The translations under genes and the position numbers were made by a program. A stretch of DNA of 64,000 nucleotides from Paracraurococcus ruber. Lineage in GTDB: Bacteria; Pseudomonadota; Alphaproteobacteria; Acetobacterales; Acetobacteraceae. The stretch's first letter is position 1, and the number at the start of each line of letters is the position of its first letter. The stretch lies in assembly GCF_004353985.1 (NCBI RefSeq), contig NZ_SMOA01000008.1, positions 1-64,000 of the forward strand, given 5' to 3'. The notes beneath the pieces are model-generated. The model saw only the letters and a list, made by a program, of their open reading frames with translations. It had not been told where the DNA came from and did not search any database. Shown piece after piece: positions 42,488-51,326 of the stretch.

Positions 42488-44432
42488 AGCCGGCCTGTTT
42501 CACACGCATGTACCACTCCACCAGCCGGCGAACCTGGCGCTCAGTATAGCCGCGCGCGGCCATGCGGGCCACGAATTCGCTGTGCTTCTTTTCCGTGTCG
42601 CTGTCCTTCTTCGACCCGAAGGAGATCACCGGCAGCAGGTCCTCGACCTGGCTGAACATCCGCCGCTCGATCACCTCCCGGATCTTCTCGTAGGAGGTCC
42701 AGGACGGGTTCCTGCCGCCCCGATTCGCCCGGGCCCGCAGGGCGAACTTCACAACCTCGTTCCGGAAGTCCTTCGGGTTGGCGATGCCGGCCGGCTTCTC
42801 GATCTTGGTCAGCTCCTGGTTCAGCAGCTCCCGGTTCATCATCTGGCCGGTATCGGGGTCCTTGAAGTCCATGTCCTCGACCCAGGCGTCGGCATAGGCG
42901 ACGTAGCGGTCGAACAGGTTCTGCCCGTAGTCGTTGTAGGATTCGAGATAGGCTTTCTGGATCTCGTTCCCGATGAACTCGGCATAGCGCGGCGCCAGTT
43001 CACCCTTGATGAACTCGAGATACCGCTTCTCGACCTCGTCCGGCATCTGCTCCCGCCGGATCGCCTGTTCCAGGACATACATCAGGTGGACGGGGTCGGC
43101 GGCGATCTCGGTCGTGTCGTAGTTGAAGGTGGCGGCCAGCACCTTGAAGGCGAAGCGGGTCGAGGCGCCGTCCATCCCCTCATCCGGGCCGGCGGCATCC
43201 CGGTATTCCTGCATGTTCTTCGCCCGCGGGTCGGTCTCCTTCAGGCTCTCGCCGTCATAGACCCGCATCTTGGCGTAGATGTTGGAGTTCTCGTGCTTGC
43301 GCAGGCGGCTGAGCACGCTGAACCGGGCCAGCATCTCGAGCGTCGCCGGCGCGCAGGGGGACGCTGCCAGTTCCGAGGTCCGCACCAGCTTCTCGTAGAT
43401 CCGCTGCTCCTCGGTCACCCGCAGGCAGTAGGGCACCTTGATGACGTAGATGCGGTCGATGAAGGCTTCGTTGTTCTTGTTGTTGCGGAAGCTCTGCCAT
43501 TCCGCCTCGTTGCTGTGGGCCATGATGATCCCCTGGAAGGGGATCGCCCCGATATTCTCGGTGCCGATGTAATTGCCCTCCTGCGTCGCGGTCAGCAGGG
43601 GGTGCAGCATCTTGATCGGCGCCTTGAACATCTCGACGAATTCGAGGACGCCCTGGTTGGCGCGGTTCAGCCCGCCGGAGAAGCTGTAGGCATCCGGGTC
43701 GTTCTGGCCGTACATCTCGAGCTTTCGGATATCGACCTTGCCGACCAGGGACGAGATGTCCTGGTTGTTCTCGTCGCCCGGCTCGGTCTTGGCGACGGAG
43801 ATCTGCCGCAACCGGCTGGGCCGCACCTTCACCACCCGGAACTTGGTGATGTCGCCGCCGAACTCGTCGAGGCGCTTCAGCGCCCAGGGGCTCATCAGCC
43901 CGTTCAGGCGGCGGCGGGGAACGTTGTACTTCTGCTCGAGCATCTGCCCCATGCGCTCGGGGTCGAAGAGGCCGAGCGGGCTTTCGAAGACCGGCGACAT
44001 CTGGTCGCCGGCCTTGAGCACATAGACCGGCTCCTGCTCCATCAGCGCCTTCAGGCGCTCGGCCAGCGAGGACTTGCCGCCGCCGACGGGGCCGAGGAGG
44101 TAGAGGATCTGCTTCCGCTCCTCCAGCCCCTGCGCGGCATGACGGAAGAAGCCCACGATCCGCTCGATCGTGTCCTCCATGCCGAAGAACTCGGAGAAAG
44201 CCGGGTAGATGCGGATCGTCCGGTTCAGGAAGATTCGGCCGAGGCGCGCATCCTTCGCGGTGTCCACCACCTCCGGCTCCCCGATCGCCTTCAGGATGCG
44301 TTCGGGGGCGGAGGCGTAGCAGCCCGGATCGGATTTGCAGGCCTCGAGGAATTCGGCGATCGACATGTCCGATTCCCGCCGGGCCTCATAGGCCCGGGCG
44401 TAATCGGCGAAGATGTCCTGCATGGTGTCCAT
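42486..44432 (-). CDS. prkA: PrkA-family serine protein kinase / AAA-type protein
   Basis: A 648-residue PrkA (YeaG) protein. The start at 44432 (MDTMQDIFADYARAYEARR) was chosen over the longer frame because it matches the family N-terminus. The AAA part has Walker A GPVGGGKSSLAERLKALM near residue 90 and MAHSNEAEWQSFRNNKNNEA, and the C-terminal region resembles the kinase-like domain (IISFGSKKDSDTEKKHSEFV replaced here by VISFGSKKDSDTEKKHSEF). First gene of PrkA-YeaH-SpoVR. Recent work on homologues suggests protease-like activity for some members; that is not decided here. Confidence 0.95.
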   Translation of the reverse strand: MDTMQDIFADYARAYEARRESDMSIAEFLEACKSDPGCYASAPERILKAIGEPEVVDTAKDARLGRIFLNRTIRIYPAFSEFFGMEDTIERIVGFFRHAAQGLEERKQILYLLGPVGGGKSSLAERLKALMEQEPVYVLKAGDQMSPVFESPLGLFDPERMGQMLEQKYNVPRRRLNGLMSPWALKRLDEFGGDITKFRVVKVRPSRLRQISVAKTEPGDENNQDISSLVGKVDIRKLEMYGQNDPDAYSFSGGLNRANQGVLEFVEMFKAPIKMLHPLLTATQEGNYIGTENIGAIPFQGIIMAHSNEAEWQSFRNNKNNEAFIDRIYVIKVPYCLRVTEEQRIYEKLVRTSELAASPCAPATLEMLARFSVLSRLRKHENSNIYAKMRVYDGESLKETDPRAKNMQEYRDAAGPDEGMDGASTRFAFKVLAATFNYDTTEIAADPVHLMYVLEQAIRREQMPDEVEKRYLEFIKGELAPRYAEFIGNEIQKAYLESYNDYGQNLFDRYVAYADAWVEDMDFKDPDTGQMMNRELLNQELTKIEKPAGIANPKDFRNEVVKFALRARANRGGRNPSWTSYEKIREVIERRMFSQVEDLLPVISFGSKKDSDTEKKHSEFVARMAARGYTERQVRRLVEWYMRVKQAG

Positions 44433-45192
44433 CGGCGGCCCCTGGTAGCGCTGCCCATTGCGCAACGCCTCTAGAATGGGCTTCGCCGAGGCCGATGGCG
44501 GTAAACTTTTATTGCTGCGGCGCACCGCCCCCCTGTACATTGCAAATCACGGCCGGGGGAGCGGACCCCGGCGGTGCCGTACGGGTGCTGCGAATCCGTC
44601 GGTCGCCAAATCACGACCGCATGGCCATCACGGCCCTGGCAGTCCGGCAGACGGGCCGCTTGTCTGCCACTTCATGGGAACGGCCAACCACGACTTGGCC
44701 ATGTTTCAGGCAAGGGTTGCCTGTCGCTGTGGCGTCTCCGGCAGCAGTGACAGTTCCTAACACTGTGGTTGCGGCCCCGGCGCGAGGCAGGCTGTCCAGG
44801 CGCGCGTCCTGCGCTACAAAAGCCGGTTCGGCGCCCGGCCTGCCGGTGGCCCGGCCTGCGCACCGGCCTTGCAAACCCTGCCGGGAAGGACCTCGCCGGA
44901 AGATTGACGCCCGACGAGGTCCACGCCGGCGGCGCCCATGCCCATGAGATAGGCAGGACCGGGCGGGGCGCCAGGGTGGATGCTCGCACCCGGTTGCCGG
45001 GACGGACCGGGGCGCGCCATCGGGCGACCCGCGCCGGCCGGGGGGCGGCGAAGGCCCGGCAAGCGAGCGGCCGGGAATCGGGTGGATGGCCGGCGCGTCC
45101 CGAAGGGGGCGCGCCAGGCGCTTCGCCATGGCAAGGGCTGCCACCGCCCGGAAGGGCAGGGGCCGGCCTGCCCGGCCGGCGGGCGGCCGCCG
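44433..45192. other. Long gene-free region upstream of prkA
   Basis: A 760-bp interval with open frames on both strands but none with a plausible start, family or codon pattern. An AT-richer patch at about 44500-44545 (GTAAACTTTTATTGC, TACATTGCAAATC) lies 70-110 bp upstream of prkA and could hold its promoter. The rest, about 44770-45190, is GC-rich without recognisable signal. Confidence 0.5.
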
Positions 45193-45984
45193 TCAATCCT
45201 CGGCGGCGGGGGGGCTCCCGGCGAGGACCCCGCCATCGATCACGATGCTCTGCCCGGTCATGAAGCTGCCCGCGGGGCTGGCGAGGAACACCGCGGCGCC
45301 GGCGATCTCGTCCGGCTCGCCGATCCGCTTCAGCGGCGTGTCCCGGGTCCGCTTCTTGTAGTTCGCCGGATCCTCCCACAGTGCCCGGGCGAAATCGGTG
45401 CGGATCAGGCCGGGGGCGATGCAGTTCACCCTGATGTTCTTCGGCCCCCATTCGCAGGCCAGGTTGCGCGCCAGCTGCAGGTCGGCCGCCTTGGTGATGG
45501 CATAGGCGCCCAGGTTGGTGCTGCCGCGATAGCCGCCGATCGAGGAGACGATGACGATGGCGCCGCCGCCCCGCGCCTCCATGCTGGGGATGCACATATG
45601 GCTCAGCCACATGTTCGACTTCACGTTGGTGGCCATCATCTTGTCGAACACCTCGTCCGGGATGCCCATGGCCGGTCCGAAATGCGGGTTGATGGCGGCG
45701 TTGCAGACCAGGATGTCCACGCCGCCCCAGCGCGCCGTGGTTTCGTCCGCCAGGGCCTGCAGCTCGGGCTTGCGGCCGATATTGCAGGCCATGGCCAGCG
45801 CTTGCCCGCCCTTGGCCGCGATGCCGTCCACCACCGCCTGGCAGGCATCGAGCTTGCGGGAGGAGACGACCACCTTCGCGCCATGCTCCGCGAGACGTTC
45901 GCAGATGGCGCGGCCGATGCCGCGGCTGCCGCCGGTGACGATGGCGACCTTGCCGGAAAGGTCGAACAGGGACGCGCCGGGCAT
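45193..45984 (-). CDS. SDR-family NAD(P)-dependent oxidoreductase
   Basis: A 263-residue classical short-chain dehydrogenase. The start at 45984 has AGGAGGAAA. Cofactor motif GGSRGIGRA near residue 18, NNAG equivalent CNAAI, catalytic Ser in VSSIGG, Tyr-Lys as YAITKAA and the C-terminal FMTGQSIVIDGG are all in place. The residue after the second strand (SSRK) suggests NADP(H) preference. The substrate is unknown. It is divergent from the tyrosine phosphatase gene. Confidence 0.92.
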   Translation of the reverse strand: MPGASLFDLSGKVAIVTGGSRGIGRAICERLAEHGAKVVVSSRKLDACQAVVDGIAAKGGQALAMACNIGRKPELQALADETTARWGGVDILVCNAAINPHFGPAMGIPDEVFDKMMATNVKSNMWLSHMCIPSMEARGGGAIVIVSSIGGYRGSTNLGAYAITKAADLQLARNLACEWGPKNIRVNCIAPGLIRTDFARALWEDPANYKKRTRDTPLKRIGEPDEIAGAAVFLASPAGSFMTGQSIVIDGGVLAGSPPAAED

Positions 45985-46105
45985 GGATGTTTCCTCCTGT
46001 GGGATTGCCGCGGATGGTCCGCCCGGCGCTCGCATGGCGTCAACCCGCCCCGCGCGCCGCGCTGCCGCCTGCGCTACAAGCAGCGCATGCCTGCGGAGAG
46101 ATGCC

Positions 46106-46873
46106 GTGTCTTCAGCCGACCACGACCGTCCTGATCCCCTTCCCTGGGCCGTGCCGCTCGAGGGCGCGTCGAATCTGCGCGACCTCGGCGGCTGGCCGGT
46201 GGCGGATGGGCGGCGGGTGCGGCGCGGGCTGGTCTATCGCTCGGCCACGCTGGATGGCCTGACCGTGGCCGACCAGGCGCAGGTCGCGGCGCTCGGCATC
46301 CGCACGGTCTGCGACCTGCGGGGGGAGCGGGAGGCGGCGGCGCGCCCGTCCCGCCTGCCGCCTTCGGCCGAGCGGGTGGCGTTGCCGATCGAGCCGGCGG
46401 TCGGCGCATCCCTGCGCGACCTGGCGCAGCGGGAGGAATCGACCGGCGAGGATGTGGTGGCGCTGCTGCGGCAGGCCTATCTGGACTACGCCAGCCGCTT
46501 CCTGCCGGTGTACCGCCGCATGTTCACGCTGCTGCTGGAACCCGGCCGGACGGCGCTGATGTTCCACTGCTCGGCCGGCAAGGACCGCACCGGCCTCGGC
46601 GCCGCGCTGCTGCTGACGGCGCTCGGCGCGACGCGCCAGGTGGTGATGGACGACTACCTGGCGACCGACCGGCTGTGGCGGCGCGACCACCCGCTGCCGC
46701 CCGGCACGCCGAAGCCGCTGGGGGATGCGCTGCTGGCCACCCATCCCGCCCTGCTGGAGGAAGCGCTGGACACGGCCGTCGCCGCGCATGGCGGCGTGCC
46801 GCTGCTGCTGGAATGCGGCCTCGGCCTGGATGCCGCGCGGCTGGCGGCGCTGCGCGACACCTTCCTGGAATAG
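46106..46873 (+). CDS. Tyrosine-protein phosphatase (DUF-type, Y_phosphatase3 family)
   Basis: A 255-residue phosphatase that starts with GTG 46106, five bases after GGAGAG. The N-terminus SNLRDLGGWPVADGRRVRRG and YRSATLDGL are the family opening. The P-loop is FHCSAGKDRTGLG with nucleophile Cys155 and Arg161. LGIRTVCDLRGEREAA and the C-terminal helix bundle fit bacterial dual-specificity or phosphoinositide-like phosphatases. The last bases overlap a 16-bp tandem repeat. Target unknown. Confidence 0.93.
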   Translation: MSSADHDRPDPLPWAVPLEGASNLRDLGGWPVADGRRVRRGLVYRSATLDGLTVADQAQVAALGIRTVCDLRGEREAAARPSRLPPSAERVALPIEPAVGASLRDLAQREESTGEDVVALLRQAYLDYASRFLPVYRRMFTLLLEPGRTALMFHCSAGKDRTGLGAALLLTALGATRQVVMDDYLATDRLWRRDHPLPPGTPKPLGDALLATHPALLEEALDTAVAAHGGVPLLLECGLGLDAARLAALRDTFLE

Positions 46874-46911
46874 CGTGGCCCTGGAATAGCCCGGCCCTGG
46901 AATAGGGTGGC
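46864..46911 (+). repeat. Three tandem 16-bp units at the phosphatase stop
   Basis: Units CCTGGAATAGCGTGGC, CCTGGAATAGCCCGGC and CCTGGAATAGGGTGGC follow without gap. The first contains the last codons and the TAG stop of the phosphatase, so each unit repeats a Leu-Glu-stop string in the same frame shift pattern of 16 bp. Confidence 0.85.
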
Positions 46912-46933
46912 CTGCCGCGGCGCCGGCCGGCGG

Positions 46934-47677
46934 TCAGGCCATGTAGCCGCCGCCATTGATGTGCCAGACCTGCCCGGTCACCCAGGCGGCCTGGTCGGAG
47001 GCGAGCCAGACCGCGAGGTCGGCGATCTCCTCCGGCTTGCCCATCCGTCCCAGCGGCAGGGTGCGCGCCATGGCCTGCAGCTCGTCCTCGGTGTTGCCGT
47101 AGCGCGGCTGGGCCGTATCGGTGGTGCCGGGCGCGATGGCATTCACCCGGATGCCGTGCGGCGCCAGGGCCAGCGCCATGGACCGCGTGATGCCGACCAC
47201 GCCGTTCTTGGTGGCGCTGTAGTGCACGCCGACCGGCGTGCCGCGGATGGCGGAGGAGGAGAGGTTCACGATGGCCCCGCCATGCCCGTCCGCCACCATG
47301 GCGCGCGCCGCAGCCTGGGCGGCGAAGGCGCTGCCCTTCAGGTTCACGCCCAGCACGCGGTCCCACTCCTCCTCGGTCATGTCCAGGAAGGGCACGCGCG
47401 GGAAGATGCCGGCATTGTTCACCAGCACGTCGATGCGGCCGAGCGCGTCGCGGGCACCCTGCACGATGGCCTGGCAGCCCTGGACGCTGCCGACATCGCC
47501 CTGGATGAGGGCGGCGCGACGGCCCACGGCGCGCACGGCGGCCGCCACCGCTTCGGCATCCGCCTGGTTGTCCAGCCAGTTCACCGCGACATCATGGCCC
47601 GCCGCCGCGAAGGCCCGGGCGCAGGCGGCGCCGATGCCCTGCTGCGCCCCGGTGACCAGCACCACCTTGTTCGCCAT
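46934..47677 (-). CDS. SDR-family oxidoreductase
   Basis: A 247-residue short-chain dehydrogenase. Start at 47677 (MANKVVLVTGAQQGIGAACA) with a G-rich site ahead; ATG 47689 would add four residues. Cofactor loop TGAQQGIG, NNAGIFPRV, Ser in NLSSSAIRG, YSATKNG as the Tyr-Lys pair and IAPGTTDTAQPR follow the FabG-like pattern. The missing acidic residue after strand 2 (NWLDNQ) leaves cofactor preference open. It is divergent from the next SDR gene. Confidence 0.92.
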   Translation of the reverse strand: MANKVVLVTGAQQGIGAACARAFAAAGHDVAVNWLDNQADAEAVAAAVRAVGRRAALIQGDVGSVQGCQAIVQGARDALGRIDVLVNNAGIFPRVPFLDMTEEEWDRVLGVNLKGSAFAAQAAARAMVADGHGGAIVNLSSSAIRGTPVGVHYSATKNGVVGITRSMALALAPHGIRVNAIAPGTTDTAQPRYGNTEDELQAMARTLPLGRMGKPEEIADLAVWLASDQAAWVTGQVWHINGGGYMA

Positions 47678-47805
47678 CCCCGCCCCCATCCGGTTGCTGC
47701 GGCGCAGTATGGGGCGGGCCGGGGCCTTGCGTAAGCAGCCCGTGCCCGGCGCAGGGCGGGGCACCGGCCCTGGACCGCGCGGCCGGTCCGTGTAGCCTGC
47801 CGGCC

Positions 47806-48573
47806 ATGATCGCGCTGCCCGAGACCCCGAGCTTCCGCCTTGATGGCCGCCGCGCCCTGGTGACCGGGGCGGGTCGGGGCATCGGGCTGGCCGCCGCGGC
47901 GGCGCTGGCCGGCGCCGGCGCCGCGGTGACACTGGCCGCCCGGAGCAGGGACGAGATCGAGGCCGCCGCGGCGGCGATCCGCGCGGCCGGCGGGCAGGCC
48001 GAGGCGCTGGTGCTGGACGTGGCGGATGTGCCGGCGCTGCAGGCGGCCATCGCCGCCCGCCCGGCCTTCCATGCCTTCGTCAACAATGCCGGGACCAACC
48101 GCCCCGCCCGCTTCGACCAGGTGACGGTGGCGGACTTCGACGCCGTGATGGCGCTGAACCTGCGGGGCTGCTTCTTCGTGGCGCAGGCGGTGGCGCAGCG
48201 GATGATGGCGGACGGGGTGCGCGGGTCCATCATCAACATCTCTTCCCAGATGGGGCATGTCGGCGGGCCGAACCGCGGCGTCTATTGCGCGTCGAAATGG
48301 GCGATGGAGGGCTGGACCAAGGCGATGGCGGTCGACCTGGCCCCGTTCGGGATCCGGGCGAACACGATCGGCCCGACCTTCATCGAGACGCCGCTCACGA
48401 AGCCCTTTTTCGAGAATGCAGCCTTCAAGGACTGGGTCCTGTCCAAGATCAAGCTCGGACGGCTGGGGCAGGTGACGGACCTGATGGGAGCGGTGGTGTT
48501 CCTCGCCTCCGACGCCTCGGCGCTGATGACCGGGTCCGCGCTGGTGGTGGATGGCGGGTGGACCGCCGAGTGA
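47806..48573 (+). CDS. SDR-family oxidoreductase at the head of the catabolic cluster
   Basis: A 255-residue short-chain dehydrogenase with TGAGRGIG (about residue 21), [11 protein letters not shown], Ser in [20 protein letters not shown] for Tyr-Lys and [13 protein letters not shown]. The AARSRDE stretch after strand 2 suggests NADP(H). It is followed on the same strand, after a 66-bp tandem repeat, by a HisD-like dehydrogenase gene, so the two may oxidise one substrate in turn. Confidence 0.92.
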   Translation: MIALPETPSFRLDGRRALVTGAGRGIGLAAAAALAGAGAAVTLAARSRDEIEAAAAAIRAAGGQAEALVLDVADVPALQAAIAARPAFHAFVNNAGTNRPARFDQVTVADFDAVMALNLRGCFFVAQAVAQRMMADGVRGSIINISSQMGHVGGPNRGVYCASKWAMEGWTKAMAVDLAPFGIRANTIGPTFIETPLTKPFFENAAFKDWVLSKIKLGRLGQVTDLMGAVVFLASDASALMTGSALVVDGGWTAE

Positions 48574-48574
48574 G

Positions 48575-48694
48575 CCGGCCCGATCGGCGGAGGGCGCCTG
48601 GCGCCCGGAGCCGCAAATCGGCCCGGCCGACACAGGAATCCCGGCCCGATCGGCGGAGGGCGCAGTCCGCCCGGAGCCATGCATCGGCCCGGCG
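48575..48694 (+). repeat. Two tandem 66-bp-period hairpin units
   Basis: Two units start CCGGCCCGATCGGCGG at 48575 and 48641. Each folds around GGGCGC/GCGCCC or GGGCG/CGCCC and ends with ATCGGCCCGG. The core GATCG-CGGAGGGCG-n-CGCCCGGAG resembles the 49-nt hairpin elements. They fill the gap between the SDR stop and the HisD-like start. Confidence 0.8.
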
Positions 48695-48712
48695 GAACGA
48701 GGGGAACGCGCG

Positions 48713-50026
48713 ATGGCACGCTGGTTGAAGACGGGCATCTCCGCCGAGGACAAGGCCGAGGCGGACGCCAAGGTCCGGGCGACGGTCGAAGGCCTGCTGG
48801 CCGATATCGCCGCGCGCGGCGACGCCGCGGTGCGCGAGTTGTCGGTGAAATTCGACCGCTGGGACCGCACCGATTACCGGCTGACCGATGCCGAGATCCG
48901 CGAATGCCTGAGCCAGCTCCGTGGCCAGGACCTGGACGACATCCGCTTCGCGCAGGAGCAGGTGCGGAATTTCGCGCAGCACCAGAAGGATGCGCTGCGC
49001 GACATCGAGGTCGAGACGCTGCCCGGCGTCGTGCTCGGGCACAAGAACATCCCGGTGAACTCGGTGGGCTGCTACGTGCCGGGGGGCAAGTATCCGCTGC
49101 TGGCCTCGGCGCATATGTCGGTGGTGACGGCGAAGGTCGCGGGCGTGCCGCGCATCGTCACCTGCGCGCCGCCCTTCGAAGGCAGGCCGGCGCCGGCCAT
49201 CGTCGCGGCGCAGCATCTGGCCGGCGCCGACGTGATCTACTGCCTGGGCGGCGTGCAGGCGGTGGGCGCCATGGCGCTGGGCACGGAGAGCATCGCCGCG
49301 GTGGACATGCTGGTCGGCCCCGGCAATGCCTTCGTCGCCGAGGCCAAGCGGCAGCTCTATGGCCGCGTCGGCATCGACCTCTTCGCCGGGCCGACCGAAA
49401 CGCTGGTCATCGCCGACGAGACGGTGGATGCGGAGATGTGCGCGACGGACCTGCTGGGCCAGGCGGAGCACGGCCCGACCAGCCCCGCCATCCTGCTGAC
49501 GGATTCCGAGAAGCTGGCGCGCGAGACCATGGCCGAGGTCGAACGCCTGCTCGGCATCCTACCGACCGCCGGCATCGCCCGGCAGTCCTGGCGCGACCAT
49601 GGCGAGGTGATCCTCTGCGACAACCTGGAGGAGATGGTGCGGGAGGCCGACCGCATCGCCTCCGAGCATGTGCAGGTGATGACCCGTGACGACGATTTCT
49701 TCCTGAAGCACATGACGAATTACGGCGCGCTGTTCCTGGGGCCGCGCACCAATGTCTCCTACGGCGACAAGGTCATCGGCACCAACCACACGCTGCCGAC
49801 GCAGAAGGCGGCGCGCTACACGGGCGGCCTCTGGGTGGGCAAGTTCCTGAAGACCGTGACCTACCAGCGCGTGCTGACCGACGAGGCGAGCGCCCGCATC
49901 GGCGAAGTCTGCTCCCGGTTGTGCATGCTGGAAGGCTTCGCCGGCCATGCCGAGCAGGCGAATGTCCGGGTGCGACGCTATGGCGGGCGCAACATTCCCT
50001 ATGCCACGGCGGCGGAGAAGCTCTGA
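48713..50026 (+). CDS. Histidinol dehydrogenase-family protein (HpsN-like)
   Basis: A 437-residue member of the HisD superfamily, in the subgroup that includes sulfopropanediol 3-dehydrogenase HpsN rather than biosynthetic HisD; that assignment rests on wording such as [22 protein letters not shown]. The Gln-His metal ligands are in [13 protein letters not shown], with Glu-His in ASEHVQVM near 325. NAD-dependent oxidation of an alcohol to acid is the family reaction. It is embedded in a catabolic cluster, not with his genes. Its TGA stop overlaps the next start. Confidence 0.87.
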   Translation: MARWLKTGISAEDKAEADAKVRATVEGLLADIAARGDAAVRELSVKFDRWDRTDYRLTDAEIRECLSQLRGQDLDDIRFAQEQVRNFAQHQKDALRDIEVETLPGVVLGHKNIPVNSVGCYVPGGKYPLLASAHMSVVTAKVAGVPRIVTCAPPFEGRPAPAIVAAQHLAGADVIYCLGGVQAVGAMALGTESIAAVDMLVGPGNAFVAEAKRQLYGRVGIDLFAGPTETLVIADETVDAEMCATDLLGQAEHGPTSPAILLTDSEKLARETMAEVERLLGILPTAGIARQSWRDHGEVILCDNLEEMVREADRIASEHVQVMTRDDDFFLKHMTNYGALFLGPRTNVSYGDKVIGTNHTLPTQKAARYTGGLWVGKFLKTVTYQRVLTDEASARIGEVCSRLCMLEGFAGHAEQANVRVRRYGGRNIPYATAAEKL

Positions 50027-51255
50027 TGGGCTTCGACCTGCTGCTGCGCGATGCGCGGCTGCTGGATGGCAGCGTCGTGGACATCGGCGTCGCCGAAGGC
50101 CGCATCGCCGCCATCGGCCCGGGACTGGCCGCCGAGGCCGATGAGGTGGTGGATTGCGGCGGCCGCCTCGTCTCGCCCGGCTTCGTCGAGACCCACATCC
50201 ATCTCGACAAGACCTGCACCATCGACCGCTGCGCCTGCGAGACCCAGCGCTTCCCGCATGGCGCCATGGAACGCACCAGCGCCATCAAGCCCACATTCAC
50301 CGTGGAGGACGTGACCAGCCGCGCCCGGCGCACCCTGGAGAAATGCATCAGCCACGGCACCACGCTGATGCGCACCCATGCCGAGGTGGACCCGAAGGTC
50401 GGGCTGCGCGGCTTCGAGGGCGTGAAGGCGCTGGTCGATCAGTACCGCTGGGCGATCGACATCGAGATCTGCGTCATGCCGCAGGAAGGGCTGCTCAACA
50501 ACCCCGGCACCGATGCGCTGATGGTGGCGGCGCTGAAGAACGGCGCCCGAGTGGTCGGCGCCGCGCCCTCCTACGACAGCGATCCAGCCGGGCAAATTCG
50601 GAGAGTCTTCGAGCTGGCGCGGGAGTTCGACGCCGATATCGACATGCATGTCGACAGCGGCTCCTCCGCCGCGCATCTCGACACGCGCCTGGTCTGCGAG
50701 CTAACGGAGCAGTATGGCTGGGGCGGCCGAGTCGCCTGCGGCCATCTGACGAAGCTTTCCGTCATGCCGCTGCCCGAGCTGGACGAGATGGCGAAGCGCA
50801 TGGCGGATGCCGGCGTGGCGCTGACCGTGCTGCCCTCCACCGACCTGTATCTGGGGGGGCGGGACAAGGACCACCGGATCGAGCGCAGCGTGGCCGACGC
50901 CAACCGGCTGCACCGGCTGGGCGTCACCTGCTCCCTCTCCTCGAACAACATCCTGAATGCCTTCACCCCGTTGGGGGACGGGCAGCTGATCCGGCAGGCC
51001 AACCTCTACGCCAACGTCACCCAGCACGCCATGCCGGCCGACCTGCGGGAGACCTGGGCCTTCTTCACCACGCAGTCGGCCAGGCTGATGCGGCGGACCG
51101 ACTATGGCATCGCGGTCGGCAACCCGGCCGACCTGGTGCTGGTGGATGCGCCGGATCCGGTTGCGGCGATCCGGGAAGTGGCGCCGGTGCTGGCCGGCTG
51201 GAAGCGTGGGCGCCGCAGCTTCACGCGCCAGCCGGTGGTGCTACACAGGCCGTAA
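50026..51255 (+). CDS. Amidohydrolase of the cytosine deaminase-like group
   Basis: A 409-residue metal-dependent hydrolase. HxH is His57 and His59 in FVETHIHLDKT; later ligands are in DMHVDSGSS, ACGHLTKLS and the Asp of PSTDLYLG, in the order typical for CodA-like enzymes. C-terminal GNPADLVLVDAPDPV is the composite-domain closing strand. It could deaminate a pyrimidine-like base or open a cyclic amide. It overlaps the HisD-like gene by one base (TGATG). Confidence 0.9.
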   Translation: MGFDLLLRDARLLDGSVVDIGVAEGRIAAIGPGLAAEADEVVDCGGRLVSPGFVETHIHLDKTCTIDRCACETQRFPHGAMERTSAIKPTFTVEDVTSRARRTLEKCISHGTTLMRTHAEVDPKVGLRGFEGVKALVDQYRWAIDIEICVMPQEGLLNNPGTDALMVAALKNGARVVGAAPSYDSDPAGQIRRVFELAREFDADIDMHVDSGSSAAHLDTRLVCELTEQYGWGGRVACGHLTKLSVMPLPELDEMAKRMADAGVALTVLPSTDLYLGGRDKDHRIERSVADANRLHRLGVTCSLSSNNILNAFTPLGDGQLIRQANLYANVTQHAMPADLRETWAFFTTQSARLMRRTDYGIAVGNPADLVLVDAPDPVAAIREVAPVLAGWKRGRRSFTRQPVVLHRP

Positions 51256-51326
51256 CGGAGAGGCTCGGCGGGCCGAGCGGCTTGAAGAGAGCAAGCTCCG
51301 AGGCGTTTGCTTGAGGGGAAGGGTCC

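Noticed and set aside
44611-45144. Open frames on both strands in the gap upstream of prkA
   Set aside because: None shows a ribosome-binding site, conserved motif or codon pattern; composition is Pro/Arg/Ala-rich.
48713-50026. Biosynthetic histidinol dehydrogenase HisD
   Set aside because: The sequence style is that of the HpsN-like subgroup, and no histidine-pathway gene is adjacent; the neighbours are catabolic.
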